Source of the DNA: Streptomyces ochraceiscleroticus
GTDB taxonomy: Bacteria; Actinomycetota; Actinomycetes; Streptomycetales; Streptomycetaceae
DNA: 64,000 nucleotides
NCBI RefSeq assembly: GCF_000720485.1
Contig: NZ_JOAX01000035.1
Coordinates: 1 to 64,000 of the forward strand
Direction: 5' to 3'
The notes beneath the pieces were generated by a model. That model did no database searches. It worked only from the letters and a program-made list of their open reading frames with translations, and had not been told where the DNA came from. Numbering within the stretch: the first letter of the stretch is position 1; each line of letters starts with the position of its first letter. A program made the position numbers and the translations under genes. Positions 37,893-46,882 of the stretch are shown here, piece by piece.

Positions 37893-37973
37893 GCGCGAGC
37901 CACGTGAGGCGCGCGCCGGCCGGTGCGGCCTCGGCCGGGTGCTGAACGGCCGGTTCGCTTCCTGGAGGCGGTG

Positions 37974-38000
37974 CCCCCCTCGCCGGTTGGGCGAGGGGGG
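37974..38000 (+). terminator. Hairpin after glnB
   Basis: Perfect 11-bp stem CCCCCCTCGCC/GGCGAGGGGGG with a 5-base loop, 82 bp after glnB. It probably stops or reduces transcription before glnD. Confidence 0.65.
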
Positions 38001-38165
38001 CGGGGCGTTCGGTGGGGCGGGTCGGCCCCTCGGGTGCGGTCCGTCCGGGACGTCTCCCTCCGGGGGTGATCCGTCGAGGGCGTCCCGGCGGGCCGGCTCC
38101 GGCGGTGCCGGGGCCCCTGGGGCCGTGCCGGTCCACTCGGCCCCGCCCGGCGGTACTCCCGGCTC

Positions 38166-38250
38166 GTCCGGCGTTCGAGGACACCTTTGCGGGGTCCGGG
38201 GCTGCTGCCCCGGTTTCGGGAAGGGGTGGGTCCGGGGCACCCCACCCCAC
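38166..38250 (+). repeat. Dispersed Streptomyces-type intergenic repeat
   Basis: The string GTCCGGCGTTCGAGGACACC, then GGGGTCCGGGGC, GCCCCGGTTTCGGGAAGGGG and GGGTCCGGGGCACCCC, matches a GC-rich intergenic element I know to recur many times in Streptomyces genomes. It forms nested hairpins (CCGGGGC/GCCCCGG). Only one copy is in this window. Origin and function are unknown. Confidence 0.55.
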
Positions 38251-38355
38251 GGCACCGGAGCCCACCGGCCACCACCGGCGCCGGCCGGACAACGCATCAC
38301 ACGCCGCAACCCCCGGCAGCCGATGCCACACCAGAACGAACAAGGAGCGCGCGAG

Positions 38356-41109
38356 GTGACCGACAGCGTCGAGGAGACAGCAGGCGTCGACCGGACGACC
38401 GGCACCGGCACGAACACGGCCGCAGCCGGAACCCCGGGCGGACCCGGCACGGACCACCCCACCGCCGCCCCCGACTACCCCGCCGCCCGCCTGCACCTCC
38501 TCCAGGACGAGACCATCACCGGCCCCGACCGCCGCGCGGCTCTCGCCCGCCTCACCGACCGCTGGCTGGCCGGACTCTTCGAGCGCGCTGCCGCCCAGAG
38601 CGGCGTGACCGGCGCGGCGCTCGTCGCCGTGGGCGGCTACGGCCGCGGCGAGCTCTCTCCCCGCAGCGACCTCGACCTGCTCCTCCTGCACGACGGCAAG
38701 GCATCGCCCCAAGAGGTCGCGGCCCTCGCCGACCACCTCTGGTATCCGCTCTGGGACCTCGGTCTGGACCTGGACCACTCCGTCCGCACGCTCGCCGAGG
38801 CCCGCCGCACCGCTCGCGACGACCTCAAGGCCCAGCTCGGCCTGCTCGACGCCCGCCACCTCGCCGGCACCCCCGACCTCACCACCGCCCTGCGCACCGC
38901 GAGCTTCGCCGACTGGCGCGAGGCCGCCCCCAAGCGCCTCCCGGAGCTCAACGCGCTCTGCCTGGACCGGGCCGACCGGCAGGGCGAGCTGCAGTACCTC
39001 CTCGAGCCCGACCTGAAGGAGGCCAGAGGCGGTCTGCGCGACGTCACCGCCCTGCGCGCGGTGGCCGCCTCCTGGCTCGCCGACGCCCCCCGGGCCGGCC
39101 TGGAGGCCGCCCGCGGCCGCCTGCTGGACGTACGCGACGCCCTCCACCTGGTCACCGGCCGGGCCACCGACCGGCTCGCGCTCCAGGAGCAGGACCAGGT
39201 CGCGGCGGCCCTCGGCCTCCTCGACGCGGACACCCTGCTGCGTCAGGTGTACGAGTCGGCGCGCACGATCTCGTACGCCGGCGACGTCACCTGGCGTGAG
39301 GTCGGCCGCGTGCTGCGCGCCCGCTCCGTGCGGCCCTCGCTGCGCGGGCTGATGAGCGGCAGAAGCGGGCGGACGGCGGGCAAGGGCGAGCGGTCGCCGC
39401 TGGCCGAGGGCGTCGTGGAGCACGACGGCGAGGTCGTACTGGCCCGCACGACCCGCCCCGAACGCGACGCCGTGCTGCCGCTGCGCGCCGCGGCAGCCGC
39501 CGCCCAGGCGGGCCTGGCGCTGTCCCCGCACGCCGTGCGCCGGCTGGCCGCGGCGGCCCGCCCGCTGCCTGTGCCGTGGCCCGCCGAGGCCCGCGAGGAG
39601 CTGCTGACCCTGCTGGGCGCCGGCGCCCACACCGTGCCCGTATGGGAGGCGCTGGAGGCCGAGGGGATCATCACGCGGCTGCTGCCGGACTGGGAGCGCG
39701 TGCGCTGCCGCCCGCAGCGCAACGCCGTGCACCGCTGGACCGTCGACCGGCACCTCGTCGAGACCGCCGTACGGGCGTCCGCCCTGACCCGCCGCGTCCA
39801 CCGCCCCGACCTGCTCCTCATGGCAGCCCTCCTGCACGACATCGGCAAGGGCTGGCCCGGCGACCACTCGGTGTCCGGGGAGACCATCGCCCGCGATGTG
39901 GCCGCCCGGCTCGGCTTCGACGCCAAGGACACGGACGTCATCGCCACCCTCGTACGCCATCACCTCCTCCTCGTCGAGACCGCCACCCGCCGCGACCTGG
40001 ACGACCCGGCCACGGTCGCCGCGGTCGCCCAGGTGGTCCGCTCGGCCGGCACGCTGGAGCTGCTGCACGCCCTCACCGAGGCCGACGCGCTGGCCACCGG
40101 GCCGGCCGCCTGGAGCCGCTGGCGCGAGGGGCTGGTCGCCGACCTGGTCCGACGGGTCGGCGGACTGCTGGCGGGCGAGCCCGACGCGACGACGCCCACC
40201 CCGTGGGAGCCCACAGCGGAACAGGAACGCCTCGCTATCGAGGCGTGGCGCACGGGCGAACCGGTCCTGGCCCTGCACACCCGGGCCGAGCCGCCCGTGG
40301 AGGCGCCGGAGCCATCGCCGAGCGGCACCGCCCCCCGGCCGGCCCTCGGGAACGCGCCGGCCCGCACCCCGGGCCCCACAGGCCGCCCGGATCCGCTCGA
40401 GCACCCGGAATCCGCTGGCCCGCAGGAGGCCGCCGGGTCCCAGGAGCCGGTCGGCGTCGAACTCCTCATCGCCGTACCGGACCGCCCGGGAGTGCTCCCC
40501 GCCACCGCCGGCGTACTCGCCGTGCACCGCCTCACCGTCCGCGCCGCCGACCTCCGCGTCATGCCCCTGCCGGAGGAGCTGTCCGGAACGGCCGACCAGG
40601 AGAGGGACGGCGGGACGGACACGCGGTCCGAAGCCGAGCCCCGGCACGTAACGGGCACGGGCTCCGCAGCCGCCCGCCGCCCGATGCTCCTCCTGAGCTG
40701 GCGGGTGGCGGCCGAGTACGGATCGCTGCCGCAAGCGGTCCGGCTGCGCGCCGACCTCGTACGGGCGCTGGACGGCACGCTCGACATCCCGGCCCGCCTC
40801 GCCGAACGCGAACGCGCCTACGCACGGCGCTCGCGCCGGCTCCAGGCGCCGCCGCCCCGGGTGACGGTGGCACCCGGCGGTTCCCGCTCCGCCACCGTCA
40901 TCGAGGTACGCGCTCAGGACGCACAGGGCCTGCTGTACCGGATCGGCCGCGCCCTGGAGGACGCGGGCGTCACGGTCCGCAGCGCCCACGTCAGTACCCT
41001 CGGCGCCAACGCGGTGGACGCCTTCTACGTCACGGACCCCGACGGCTCCCCGCTCCCGCCCGACACCGCGACGGAAGTGGCCGAGGCCGTCGAGCGAGCC
41101 CTGAAGTGA
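38356..41109 (+). CDS. glnD: PII nucleotidyltransferase / deadenylylase GlnD
   Basis: A 917-residue enzyme that modifies and de-modifies PII in response to glutamine. Nucleotidyltransferase motif GGYGRGELSPRSDLDLLLLH near residue 90; HD hydrolase motif LLHDIGKGWPGDHS near 493; two ACT domains at the C-terminus (ELLIAVPDRPGVLPATAGVL and IEVRAQDAQGLLYRIG). Pro/Ala-rich linkers of 40-60 residues separate the HD and ACT parts. GTG 38356 follows AGGAGCG; ATG 38323 in the same frame would add 11 residues. The upstream frame to 37939 crosses the intergenic repeat and is not coding. Confidence 0.93.
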   Translation: MTDSVEETAGVDRTTGTGTNTAAAGTPGGPGTDHPTAAPDYPAARLHLLQDETITGPDRRAALARLTDRWLAGLFERAAAQSGVTGAALVAVGGYGRGELSPRSDLDLLLLHDGKASPQEVAALADHLWYPLWDLGLDLDHSVRTLAEARRTARDDLKAQLGLLDARHLAGTPDLTTALRTASFADWREAAPKRLPELNALCLDRADRQGELQYLLEPDLKEARGGLRDVTALRAVAASWLADAPRAGLEAARGRLLDVRDALHLVTGRATDRLALQEQDQVAAALGLLDADTLLRQVYESARTISYAGDVTWREVGRVLRARSVRPSLRGLMSGRSGRTAGKGERSPLAEGVVEHDGEVVLARTTRPERDAVLPLRAAAAAAQAGLALSPHAVRRLAAAARPLPVPWPAEAREELLTLLGAGAHTVPVWEALEAEGIITRLLPDWERVRCRPQRNAVHRWTVDRHLVETAVRASALTRRVHRPDLLLMAALLHDIGKGWPGDHSVSGETIARDVAARLGFDAKDTDVIATLVRHHLLLVETATRRDLDDPATVAAVAQVVRSAGTLELLHALTEADALATGPAAWSRWREGLVADLVRRVGGLLAGEPDATTPTPWEPTAEQERLAIEAWRTGEPVLALHTRAEPPVEAPEPSPSGTAPRPALGNAPARTPGPTGRPDPLEHPESAGPQEAAGSQEPVGVELLIAVPDRPGVLPATAGVLAVHRLTVRAADLRVMPLPEELSGTADQERDGGTDTRSEAEPRHVTGTGSAAARRPMLLLSWRVAAEYGSLPQAVRLRADLVRALDGTLDIPARLAERERAYARRSRRLQAPPPRVTVAPGGSRSATVIEVRAQDAQGLLYRIGRALEDAGVTVRSAHVSTLGANAVDAFYVTDPDGSPLPPDTATEVAEAVERALK

Positions 41110-41314
41110 CCCGCGGCACCGCAGCCACCACACAGGACCACCGGGCGCTCCCGGCGCTCGCGGGCGGCCGGGAGGAGCGTCGTTCTGCGCCCGGCGCACG
41201 CGGTGAGCCCGCTCCTCTCCGTCTCTTCGGGTAGGCCCGGACGTTCTGTACCGTGGGGCGGATACTCTAGAAGCCGATTGACTCCACCCCCGACCCCGAG
41301 GATCGACGACCGCC

Positions 41315-42874
41315 GTGTTCGATACGCTTTCCGACCGCCTGGCGAGTACTTTCAAAAATCTCCGGGGCAAGGGGCGCCTTTCCGAGGCGGACATCGACGC
41401 CACCGCGCGCGAGATCCGTATCGCCCTGCTCGAAGCGGACGTCGCGCTGCCCGTCGTCCGCGCCTTCATCAAGCAGGTCAAGGAGCGGGCGCTCGGCTCC
41501 GAGGTCTCCCAGGCGCTGAACCCCGCCCAGCAGGTCATCAAGATCGTCAACGAGGAGCTCATCGGCATCCTCGGCGGCGAGACCCGTCGCCTCCGCTTCG
41601 CCAAGCAGCCGCCGACGGTCATCATGCTCGCCGGCCTCCAGGGCGCCGGTAAGACCACCCTGGCCGGCAAGCTGGGCCGCTGGCTCAAGGCGCAGGGCCA
41701 CACCCCGATGCTGGTCGCCTGCGACCTCCAGCGCCCGAACGCCGTGAACCAGCTCTCCGTCGTCGCCGAGCGCGCCGGCGTGGCGATCTTCGCCCCCGAG
41801 CCGGGCAACGGCGTCGGCGACCCGGTCAAGGTCGCGCAGGACTCCATCGAGTACGCCCGCGACAAGCAGCACGACGTCGTGATCGTCGACACCGCCGGCC
41901 GCCTGGGCATCGACCAGGAGCTGATGCAGCAGGCCGCGGACATCCGTGACGCGGTCAAGCCGGACGAGGTCCTCTTCGTCGTCGACGCCATGATCGGCCA
42001 GGACGCGGTCAACACCGCCGAGGCGTTCCGCGACGGCGTCGGCTTCGACGGCGTGGTGCTCTCCAAGCTCGACGGCGACGCCCGCGGTGGTGCCGCGCTC
42101 TCCATCGCGCATGTCACCGGCAAGCAGATCATGTTCGCCTCCAACGGCGAGAAGCTGGACGACTTCGACGCGTTCCACCCGGACCGCATGGCGTCCCGCA
42201 TCCTGGGGATGGGCGACATGCTGTCGCTCATCGAGAAGGCCGAGCAGACCTTCAGCCAGGCCGAGGCCGAGAAGATGGCGGCCAAGCTGCAGAAGGGCCC
42301 GAAGGAGTTCACGCTCGACGACTTCCTGGCCCAGATGGAGCAGGTCCGCAAGATGGGCTCCATCTCCAAGCTGCTCGGCATGCTGCCCGGCATGGCGCAG
42401 ATGAAGGACCAGATCAACAATCTGGACGAGCGGGACGTGGACCGCACCGCCGCGATCATCAAGTCGATGACCCCGGGCGAGCGCCAGGACCCGACCATCA
42501 TCAACGGCTCGCGCCGCGCCCGTATCGCGCGCGGTTCGGGTGTCGACGTCAGCGCTGTGAAGAGCCTGGTCGAGCGCTTCTTCGACGCCCGGAAGATGAT
42601 GTCGAAGATGGCCCAGGGCGGCGGCATGCCGGGGATGCCGGGCATGCCCGGGATGCCGGGCATGGGCGGCGGCGCCAAGAAGAAGAAGCAGCAGAAGAAG
42701 GCCAAGGGCAAGCAGCGCAGCGGCAACCCCATGAAGCGCAAGGCCGAGGAGGAGGCCGCCGCGGCCCGCCGTGAGGCGGCCCAGAACGGCAACCCGCTCG
42801 GCCTTCCGCAGGGCGGCCAGGACGCCCCGCAGAACTTCGAACTCCCCGAGGAGTTCAAGAAGTTCATGGGCTGA
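41315..42874 (+). CDS. ffh: Signal recognition particle protein Ffh
   Basis: A 519-residue SRP GTPase binding 4.5S-like RNA and signal peptides. It has an N domain (MFDTLSDRLASTFKNLRGKG), G1 GLQGAGKTTLAGKLG near residue 107, DTAGRLGIDQEL, TKLDG-equivalent SKLDGDARGG, then the M domain with Met-rich GMPGMPGMPGMPGMGGG and a basic tail. GTG start. The -10-like TACTCT lies near 41268. A terminator follows, then the convergent yhf cluster. Confidence 0.96.
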   Translation: MFDTLSDRLASTFKNLRGKGRLSEADIDATAREIRIALLEADVALPVVRAFIKQVKERALGSEVSQALNPAQQVIKIVNEELIGILGGETRRLRFAKQPPTVIMLAGLQGAGKTTLAGKLGRWLKAQGHTPMLVACDLQRPNAVNQLSVVAERAGVAIFAPEPGNGVGDPVKVAQDSIEYARDKQHDVVIVDTAGRLGIDQELMQQAADIRDAVKPDEVLFVVDAMIGQDAVNTAEAFRDGVGFDGVVLSKLDGDARGGAALSIAHVTGKQIMFASNGEKLDDFDAFHPDRMASRILGMGDMLSLIEKAEQTFSQAEAEKMAAKLQKGPKEFTLDDFLAQMEQVRKMGSISKLLGMLPGMAQMKDQINNLDERDVDRTAAIIKSMTPGERQDPTIINGSRRARIARGSGVDVSAVKSLVERFFDARKMMSKMAQGGGMPGMPGMPGMPGMGGGAKKKKQQKKAKGKQRSGNPMKRKAEEEAAAARREAAQNGNPLGLPQGGQDAPQNFELPEEFKKFMG

Positions 42875-42904
42875 CGCGCGACCGCCGGTCGCCTTCCGCC
42901 TCTA

Positions 42905-42936
42905 CGGCCCCGCCCGGACCTCTCCGGTCGGGGCCG
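42905..42936. terminator. ffh terminator
   Basis: An outer 8-bp stem CGGCCCCG/CGGGGCCG encloses a 5-bp CCGGA/TCCGG hairpin, 30 bp after ffh. It may also serve the convergent yhfW. Confidence 0.75.
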
Positions 42937-42959
42937 CACGCGTGTCCCGTCCGGCCGTG

Positions 42960-42969
42960 CTCGTACGAG
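42960..42969. other. CTCGTACGAG palindrome
   Basis: A perfect 10-bp palindrome between ffh and yhfW. It equals the core of the 16-bp palindrome upstream of the CAP-protein gene (20590-20605). Chance cannot be excluded. Confidence 0.3.
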
Positions 42970-43006
42970 TGCGAGGGCACGTGTACGTGTCCGGCCCCTG
43001 CCCCCG

Positions 43007-44338
43007 TCAGCGCGTGCAGCTCTCGGGGCCCGCGGCCTCCGTGGCACAGACGAGGTGCGCGGGGTGGGCGGGCTCTGCGCCGCGTATAGGACACTCCAGG
43101 GGAAGTGGAGTGCCGCTCGCGAGGCCGGCCGGGCTCAGGCCCAGTGCGACGGCCGCGGTGGCGCCCACATCGGCCAGCGACGCGGCGTCCGGCAGACGCT
43201 CGGCGGCGGCAGCACCGGGACGGTGGATCAGCACCGGCACGAACTCCCTGGTGTGGAAGGCGTGCCCGATCGTCGGGTCGTTGCCGTGATCGCCGGTGAC
43301 GATCAGACGGTCCCCGGGCGCCGTGAGCAGCGGCAGCAGCGCCGCGATCCCCGTGTCCACCCGCCGCAGCACGGCCGCGTACCGCTCCGGATCCTGCTCG
43401 TGCCCGGCCAGATCGGTCTCCTGCACATTGCTGACCACCAGCAGCGATCCTTCCGGCCCCGCGCCCTCGCTCCGCCCGGCCATCCGCACCGCGTCCAGCG
43501 TGTGCCCCAGCACCTCTGCGGTGTCCACCGCCGGCCGGCGCACCGCCGCCTCGCAGGCGAGGATGTCGGCCGCCTTGCCGACGAGCGTGACGGGCACGCC
43601 CGCCCGGGCGGCGGCCTCGGGCAACTGCCGGGTGTGGTCCAGCGGTGCGCCCAGATGCTGCACCTCCAGCCCGCCGTTGCGGTAGAAGCCGCTGGCCGGG
43701 GTGTCCAGCCCGACCGTGCCGGCATCCCCGTGACGTACGAACCCGGGCAGCGGCCCGTCGGCGTGGCCGCCCACCGCGATCACCCGGGCGACCGGCGCGA
43801 CCGATCGGACCACCCGCGCCACTGCCAGTACCTGTGCGAACGGCGTCTCATCCAGCCGTGCCGAGGCGTTCCAGTTGATACCCGGATCGGCCTCCAGGTT
43901 GTCGTGCACCAGCACCCGCCCGTCGACCATCAGCAGCGGCTTGCCGTTGAGCGGTTCCGTACGGTGCCCGGCCGCCCGCAGCGTAGCGGTCACCTCCTGG
44001 AGGTGCTCGGCGAGCCGGGCCACCGTCACCCGGCTGAAGTCGGCGCCCATCATCGTCTGGTGCCCCGCGTATGTGTCCGCGCCCCGATAGCCCAGCGCCG
44101 CCCGGCCGGCCGCTACCGGCAGCGAGGGGCGCGGCGCGAGATCCGGATGCGGATGCACGGAGCCCAGCCCGAGCGCGCCGAGCGCGGGCAGCTCCAGGGG
44201 GCGGTCGGTCGTCGCACGGTGGTGGTCGAGGAGGTGGCCGAGGGTGTCGGCCCGCACGTCGCCGGGGCGCAGCGCTCCGGCATCGGGCATCGCGCCGATG
44301 CCGAAGCCGTCGACGACGAGGATGACGATCTTGCTCAT
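43007..44338 (-). CDS. yhfW: YhfW-like phosphopentomutase-family enzyme
   Basis: A 443-residue metalloenzyme of the alkaline phosphatase superfamily, closest to DeoB phosphopentomutase. MSKIVILVVDGFGIGAMPDAG holds the first metal Asp; GADTYAGHQTMMG corresponds to the DeoB segment with the phosphorylated Thr; VTGDHGNDPTIGHAFHTREFVPVL holds the remaining metal ligands. DeoB has KDTxTGHWE where this has ADTYAGHQT, so the substrate probably differs from ribose/deoxyribose phosphate. Its neighbours identify it as the YhfW subfamily. It is last in the minus-strand operon, 96 bp after yhfX. Confidence 0.85.
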   Translation of the reverse strand: MSKIVILVVDGFGIGAMPDAGALRPGDVRADTLGHLLDHHRATTDRPLELPALGALGLGSVHPHPDLAPRPSLPVAAGRAALGYRGADTYAGHQTMMGADFSRVTVARLAEHLQEVTATLRAAGHRTEPLNGKPLLMVDGRVLVHDNLEADPGINWNASARLDETPFAQVLAVARVVRSVAPVARVIAVGGHADGPLPGFVRHGDAGTVGLDTPASGFYRNGGLEVQHLGAPLDHTRQLPEAAARAGVPVTLVGKAADILACEAAVRRPAVDTAEVLGHTLDAVRMAGRSEGAGPEGSLLVVSNVQETDLAGHEQDPERYAAVLRRVDTGIAALLPLLTAPGDRLIVTGDHGNDPTIGHAFHTREFVPVLIHRPGAAAAERLPDAASLADVGATAAVALGLSPAGLASGTPLPLECPIRGAEPAHPAHLVCATEAAGPESCTR

Positions 44339-44434
44339 GGCGGTTCCTGGCGTCCGGGTCGGATGAAGCAGGTACGGATGACGGAGGGAACGACGGGGGA
44401 GCGGAGGCCGCCTGCCGGGCGGCGCGGTGGCTGA

Positions 44435-45712
44435 TCAATAGGGCCTCCCGAGCGGGTCGTAGAGACCGCTGAGCTTCGGCGCCCCCGAGGACAGTCCGGA
44501 GACGACGGCCACGCTGCTGCGGGTGACGAAGATCTGGGTGCGGAAGGCCAGCACGGCGGTATCACCCACCCGCGCGTCCCCGGGAGCGAGCAGCCGGTAG
44601 TAGTCGATGTTCGCGGCGGGTGCGTCCTCGACCCGCAACCGCGCCCCGGTACGCGGGATCAGCGCCTCCCTGGCGCCGCCGCGGGGGTAGAACCCGCCGC
44701 CGTACAACGCGGGCCGGCCGTCGGCGAGCGTATGGGCGACCTCGCTCACGTACACATACGCGGGCCGCTCCGGCTGCGCGTGGTCCACGGCGTGCAGCGG
44801 GGTGGTGCCGGTGAGGGCGTGGCCCGGCTCCCCGTGCGTCGCGCCCAGCCGCGCCAGCAGCGGCAGCGTGGCCATCGATGTGGCGCTCGGCGCGCTCAGC
44901 TTGAGGTCCGTGTAACCACGGGCGGCGAGCCGCTCCACGGCGGCACGGGCCAGCGCGAAGTTGGGCGTCGGCCGTGGCTCACCCGTATCCGGATCGCACC
45001 GCACACACGGGAACGCCGTGACACCGGCCACCCGGACCCCCGGCAGCCGCTCGGCCTCCGCGACAAACGCGTCCAGACCGTCCGGCCCGTCCAGACCGTC
45101 CGGCCCGGCCGGCCCGGTTCGGTCGCCGCCCGAACCGCCGGCGGAACCGTGCCGACTACCCGCGCCGTCCGGGCCATTCGCACGGTCCGGGCCGTCGGCA
45201 CCACCGTCGAGCCGTACTCCGCCCTCCTGTCCCGGGTAGACCGCACCGGCCGCGCCCTCCAGCCGGACCAGTACGTCCTGGACGAATCCGAGCCGGGTGG
45301 CGGCGTCCGAGACGGCTCGGGCGTTCGCCAGGTCGTAGACGGTGACGGTCTCCGGACGCCAGGCGAGCATCTCGGGCAGCGCACGGGCCGGGATCTGGAC
45401 GAGGTGGCCGAGGTTGCCGGCCTGCGCGCCCGCGGCGTGCAGGATGCGGGCCTCGGGGGGATCGATGGCCGCGAACCGCGGGATGTGCCGCGCGATGGCC
45501 TCGATCAGCTCCGGATTGCGGCCGATCTGCTTGACCACGAACCACAGTGACAGACCGAGCCGGTCCGCCTCCCGGGCCAGCAGTTCCGCATTGGACTCGA
45601 TGGCGTCCAGGTCCATGACGTACGTGTCCGGCGGGATGGCCCCGGAGTCGTGCAACTCGGCCGCGAAGGCGACCAGTTCCGGGTTGCGGTGGAGGACGGC
45701 GTCGAGGAACAC
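44435..45712 (-). CDS. yhfX: YhfX-like PLP enzyme (alanine racemase fold)
   Basis: A 425-residue fold-type III PLP enzyme. TYVMDLDAIESNAELLAREAD precedes LSLWFVVKQIGRNPELIEAI, whose Lys in FVVK is the likely PLP-binding residue, as in alanine racemase YAVVK. The C-terminal beta domain (LPEM..., GARLRVEDAPAANIDYYRLL) follows. A ~45-residue Gly/Pro/Asp insertion with GPDGLDGPDGLD repeats interrupts the barrel near residue 165; its DNA has two perfect 18-bp tandem units at 45071-45106. It starts 2 bp after yhfS. Reaction unknown. Confidence 0.85.
   Translation of the reverse strand: MFLDAVLHRNPELVAFAAELHDSGAIPPDTYVMDLDAIESNAELLAREADRLGLSLWFVVKQIGRNPELIEAIARHIPRFAAIDPPEARILHAAGAQAGNLGHLVQIPARALPEMLAWRPETVTVYDLANARAVSDAATRLGFVQDVLVRLEGAAGAVYPGQEGGVRLDGGADGPDRANGPDGAGSRHGSAGGSGGDRTGPAGPDGLDGPDGLDAFVAEAERLPGVRVAGVTAFPCVRCDPDTGEPRPTPNFALARAAVERLAARGYTDLKLSAPSATSMATLPLLARLGATHGEPGHALTGTTPLHAVDHAQPERPAYVYVSEVAHTLADGRPALYGGGFYPRGGAREALIPRTGARLRVEDAPAANIDYYRLLAPGDARVGDTAVLAFRTQIFVTRSSVAVVSGLSSGAPKLSGLYDPLGRPY
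45071..45106. repeat. 18-bp tandem duplication in yhfX
   Basis: Two perfect 18-bp units, 45071-45088 and 45089-45106, encode GPDGLD twice in a Gly/Pro/Asp-rich insertion of the PLP barrel. Confidence 0.75.
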
Positions 45713-45714
45713 GG

Positions 45715-46881
45715 TCAGTCCCCTGTCTCACGAAGGTCGCGCAGCGATCGGCGCAAGATGTCGAGCACGAGATCCGCGCCGGCGCGCATGGGATTGATCC
45801 GCACGGTCCACTCCGCGAGCTCCGGCACGTCCTCCAGGGACGAGCTCGACATGCGGTAGAACAACGGCGCGATCTCATAACGGGAGTTGGAGCCGACGGG
45901 ATAGGGCGCAGCCCCGTACCGCGCGGCCGCGGTGGGCAGTTCGCGAGCCACCGGCCGGTCCAGCCGCACCAGCAGACAGCGGTCCTGGGCATTGGCGATA
46001 CGGACCTCGGCGACGCCCGGGACCTCACCCGTCGTCAGCCGTTCGGCCACCTCCGCGCCCACCGCCGACTGCAGCGACCACATCACCGGTACGTGGGTGA
46101 GCGCGCGCAACGCGTCGAGCGCCTGGTGCCCCTGGACCTGACCGCCTCCCGAGTAGTTGTCCGCGTGCACGCGCGACACCAGGTCGGCCGAGCCCACCAC
46201 CGCCCCGACGCCCTCCGGACCGTGCAGCTTGAAGAGCGAGAAGCAGGAGGCGTCGGCGCCCAGCTCGACCCCGCTCTCCGGGACGCGCATGACCGCGTAG
46301 TTGTCGTCGACGACGGTGCGCACCCCGGCCGCGCGGCACGCCGCCAGCACCTCACCGGGATCGTAGGAGTCGGCCAGCCGCTGCCGCGTGTGCTGCACGT
46401 ACGCCCAGGAGAACCGCCCGCCGTCCAGCGCCTCCGCCAGCGCCGCACGGTCGTTGAAGTCCACCTCCGTCACCGCCACGCCCAGGCCGCGCAGGGTGAC
46501 GGCGGTGGTGCGGTAGACCGGTGCGCGGTGGAGGAGGAGCGGATCACCCGCGCCGAGCACCGCGGAGAGCGCGGCGCGGATCGCGCCGGTACCCGCTCCT
46601 TGGACCAGGGCGGCGTCCTCGGCCCCGAAGAAGTCGGCGAGTACGGCCTCCACCCGCGCGGTCGTGCGCGGCCGGCCGAGCCCGGGTACGACCCCGGCGT
46701 CCGCCGCGAAGAGCTGCTCTCCTTCGAAGTGCCGCGCAACGCACTCCAGCAGCCGGTGCTGCCGCGCGACGGCGTCCGCCAGCGGCACGGTCGGCAAGGG
46801 GAAGGTCTCCGGCAACGAGGCCGCTTCGGATCCGAGTCCGGCCCCCGGCCGCTGCCCAGCGGGCCGTTCCTGTACGGGCAT
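45715..46881 (-). CDS. yhfS: YhfS-like PLP-dependent aminotransferase-fold enzyme
   Basis: A 388-residue fold-type I PLP enzyme. Seen: RTTARVEAVLADFFGAEDAALVQGAGTGAIRAAL (PLP-phosphate loop GAGTGA), RTVVDDNYAVMRVPESG with the Asp that contacts the pyridine ring, and SCFSLFKLHGPEGVGAVVG with the Schiff-base Lys in FKLHG. The similarity is to cystathionine-lyase-like and YhfS proteins of Escherichia coli. It lies between php (1 bp gap) and yhfX (2 bp gap), so it is surely in the same operon. Substrate unknown. Confidence 0.86.
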   Translation of the reverse strand: MPVQERPAGQRPGAGLGSEAASLPETFPLPTVPLADAVARQHRLLECVARHFEGEQLFAADAGVVPGLGRPRTTARVEAVLADFFGAEDAALVQGAGTGAIRAALSAVLGAGDPLLLHRAPVYRTTAVTLRGLGVAVTEVDFNDRAALAEALDGGRFSWAYVQHTRQRLADSYDPGEVLAACRAAGVRTVVDDNYAVMRVPESGVELGADASCFSLFKLHGPEGVGAVVGSADLVSRVHADNYSGGGQVQGHQALDALRALTHVPVMWSLQSAVGAEVAERLTTGEVPGVAEVRIANAQDRCLLVRLDRPVARELPTAAARYGAAPYPVGSNSRYEIAPLFYRMSSSSLEDVPELAEWTVRINPMRAGADLVLDILRRSLRDLRETGD

Positions 46882-46882
46882 C

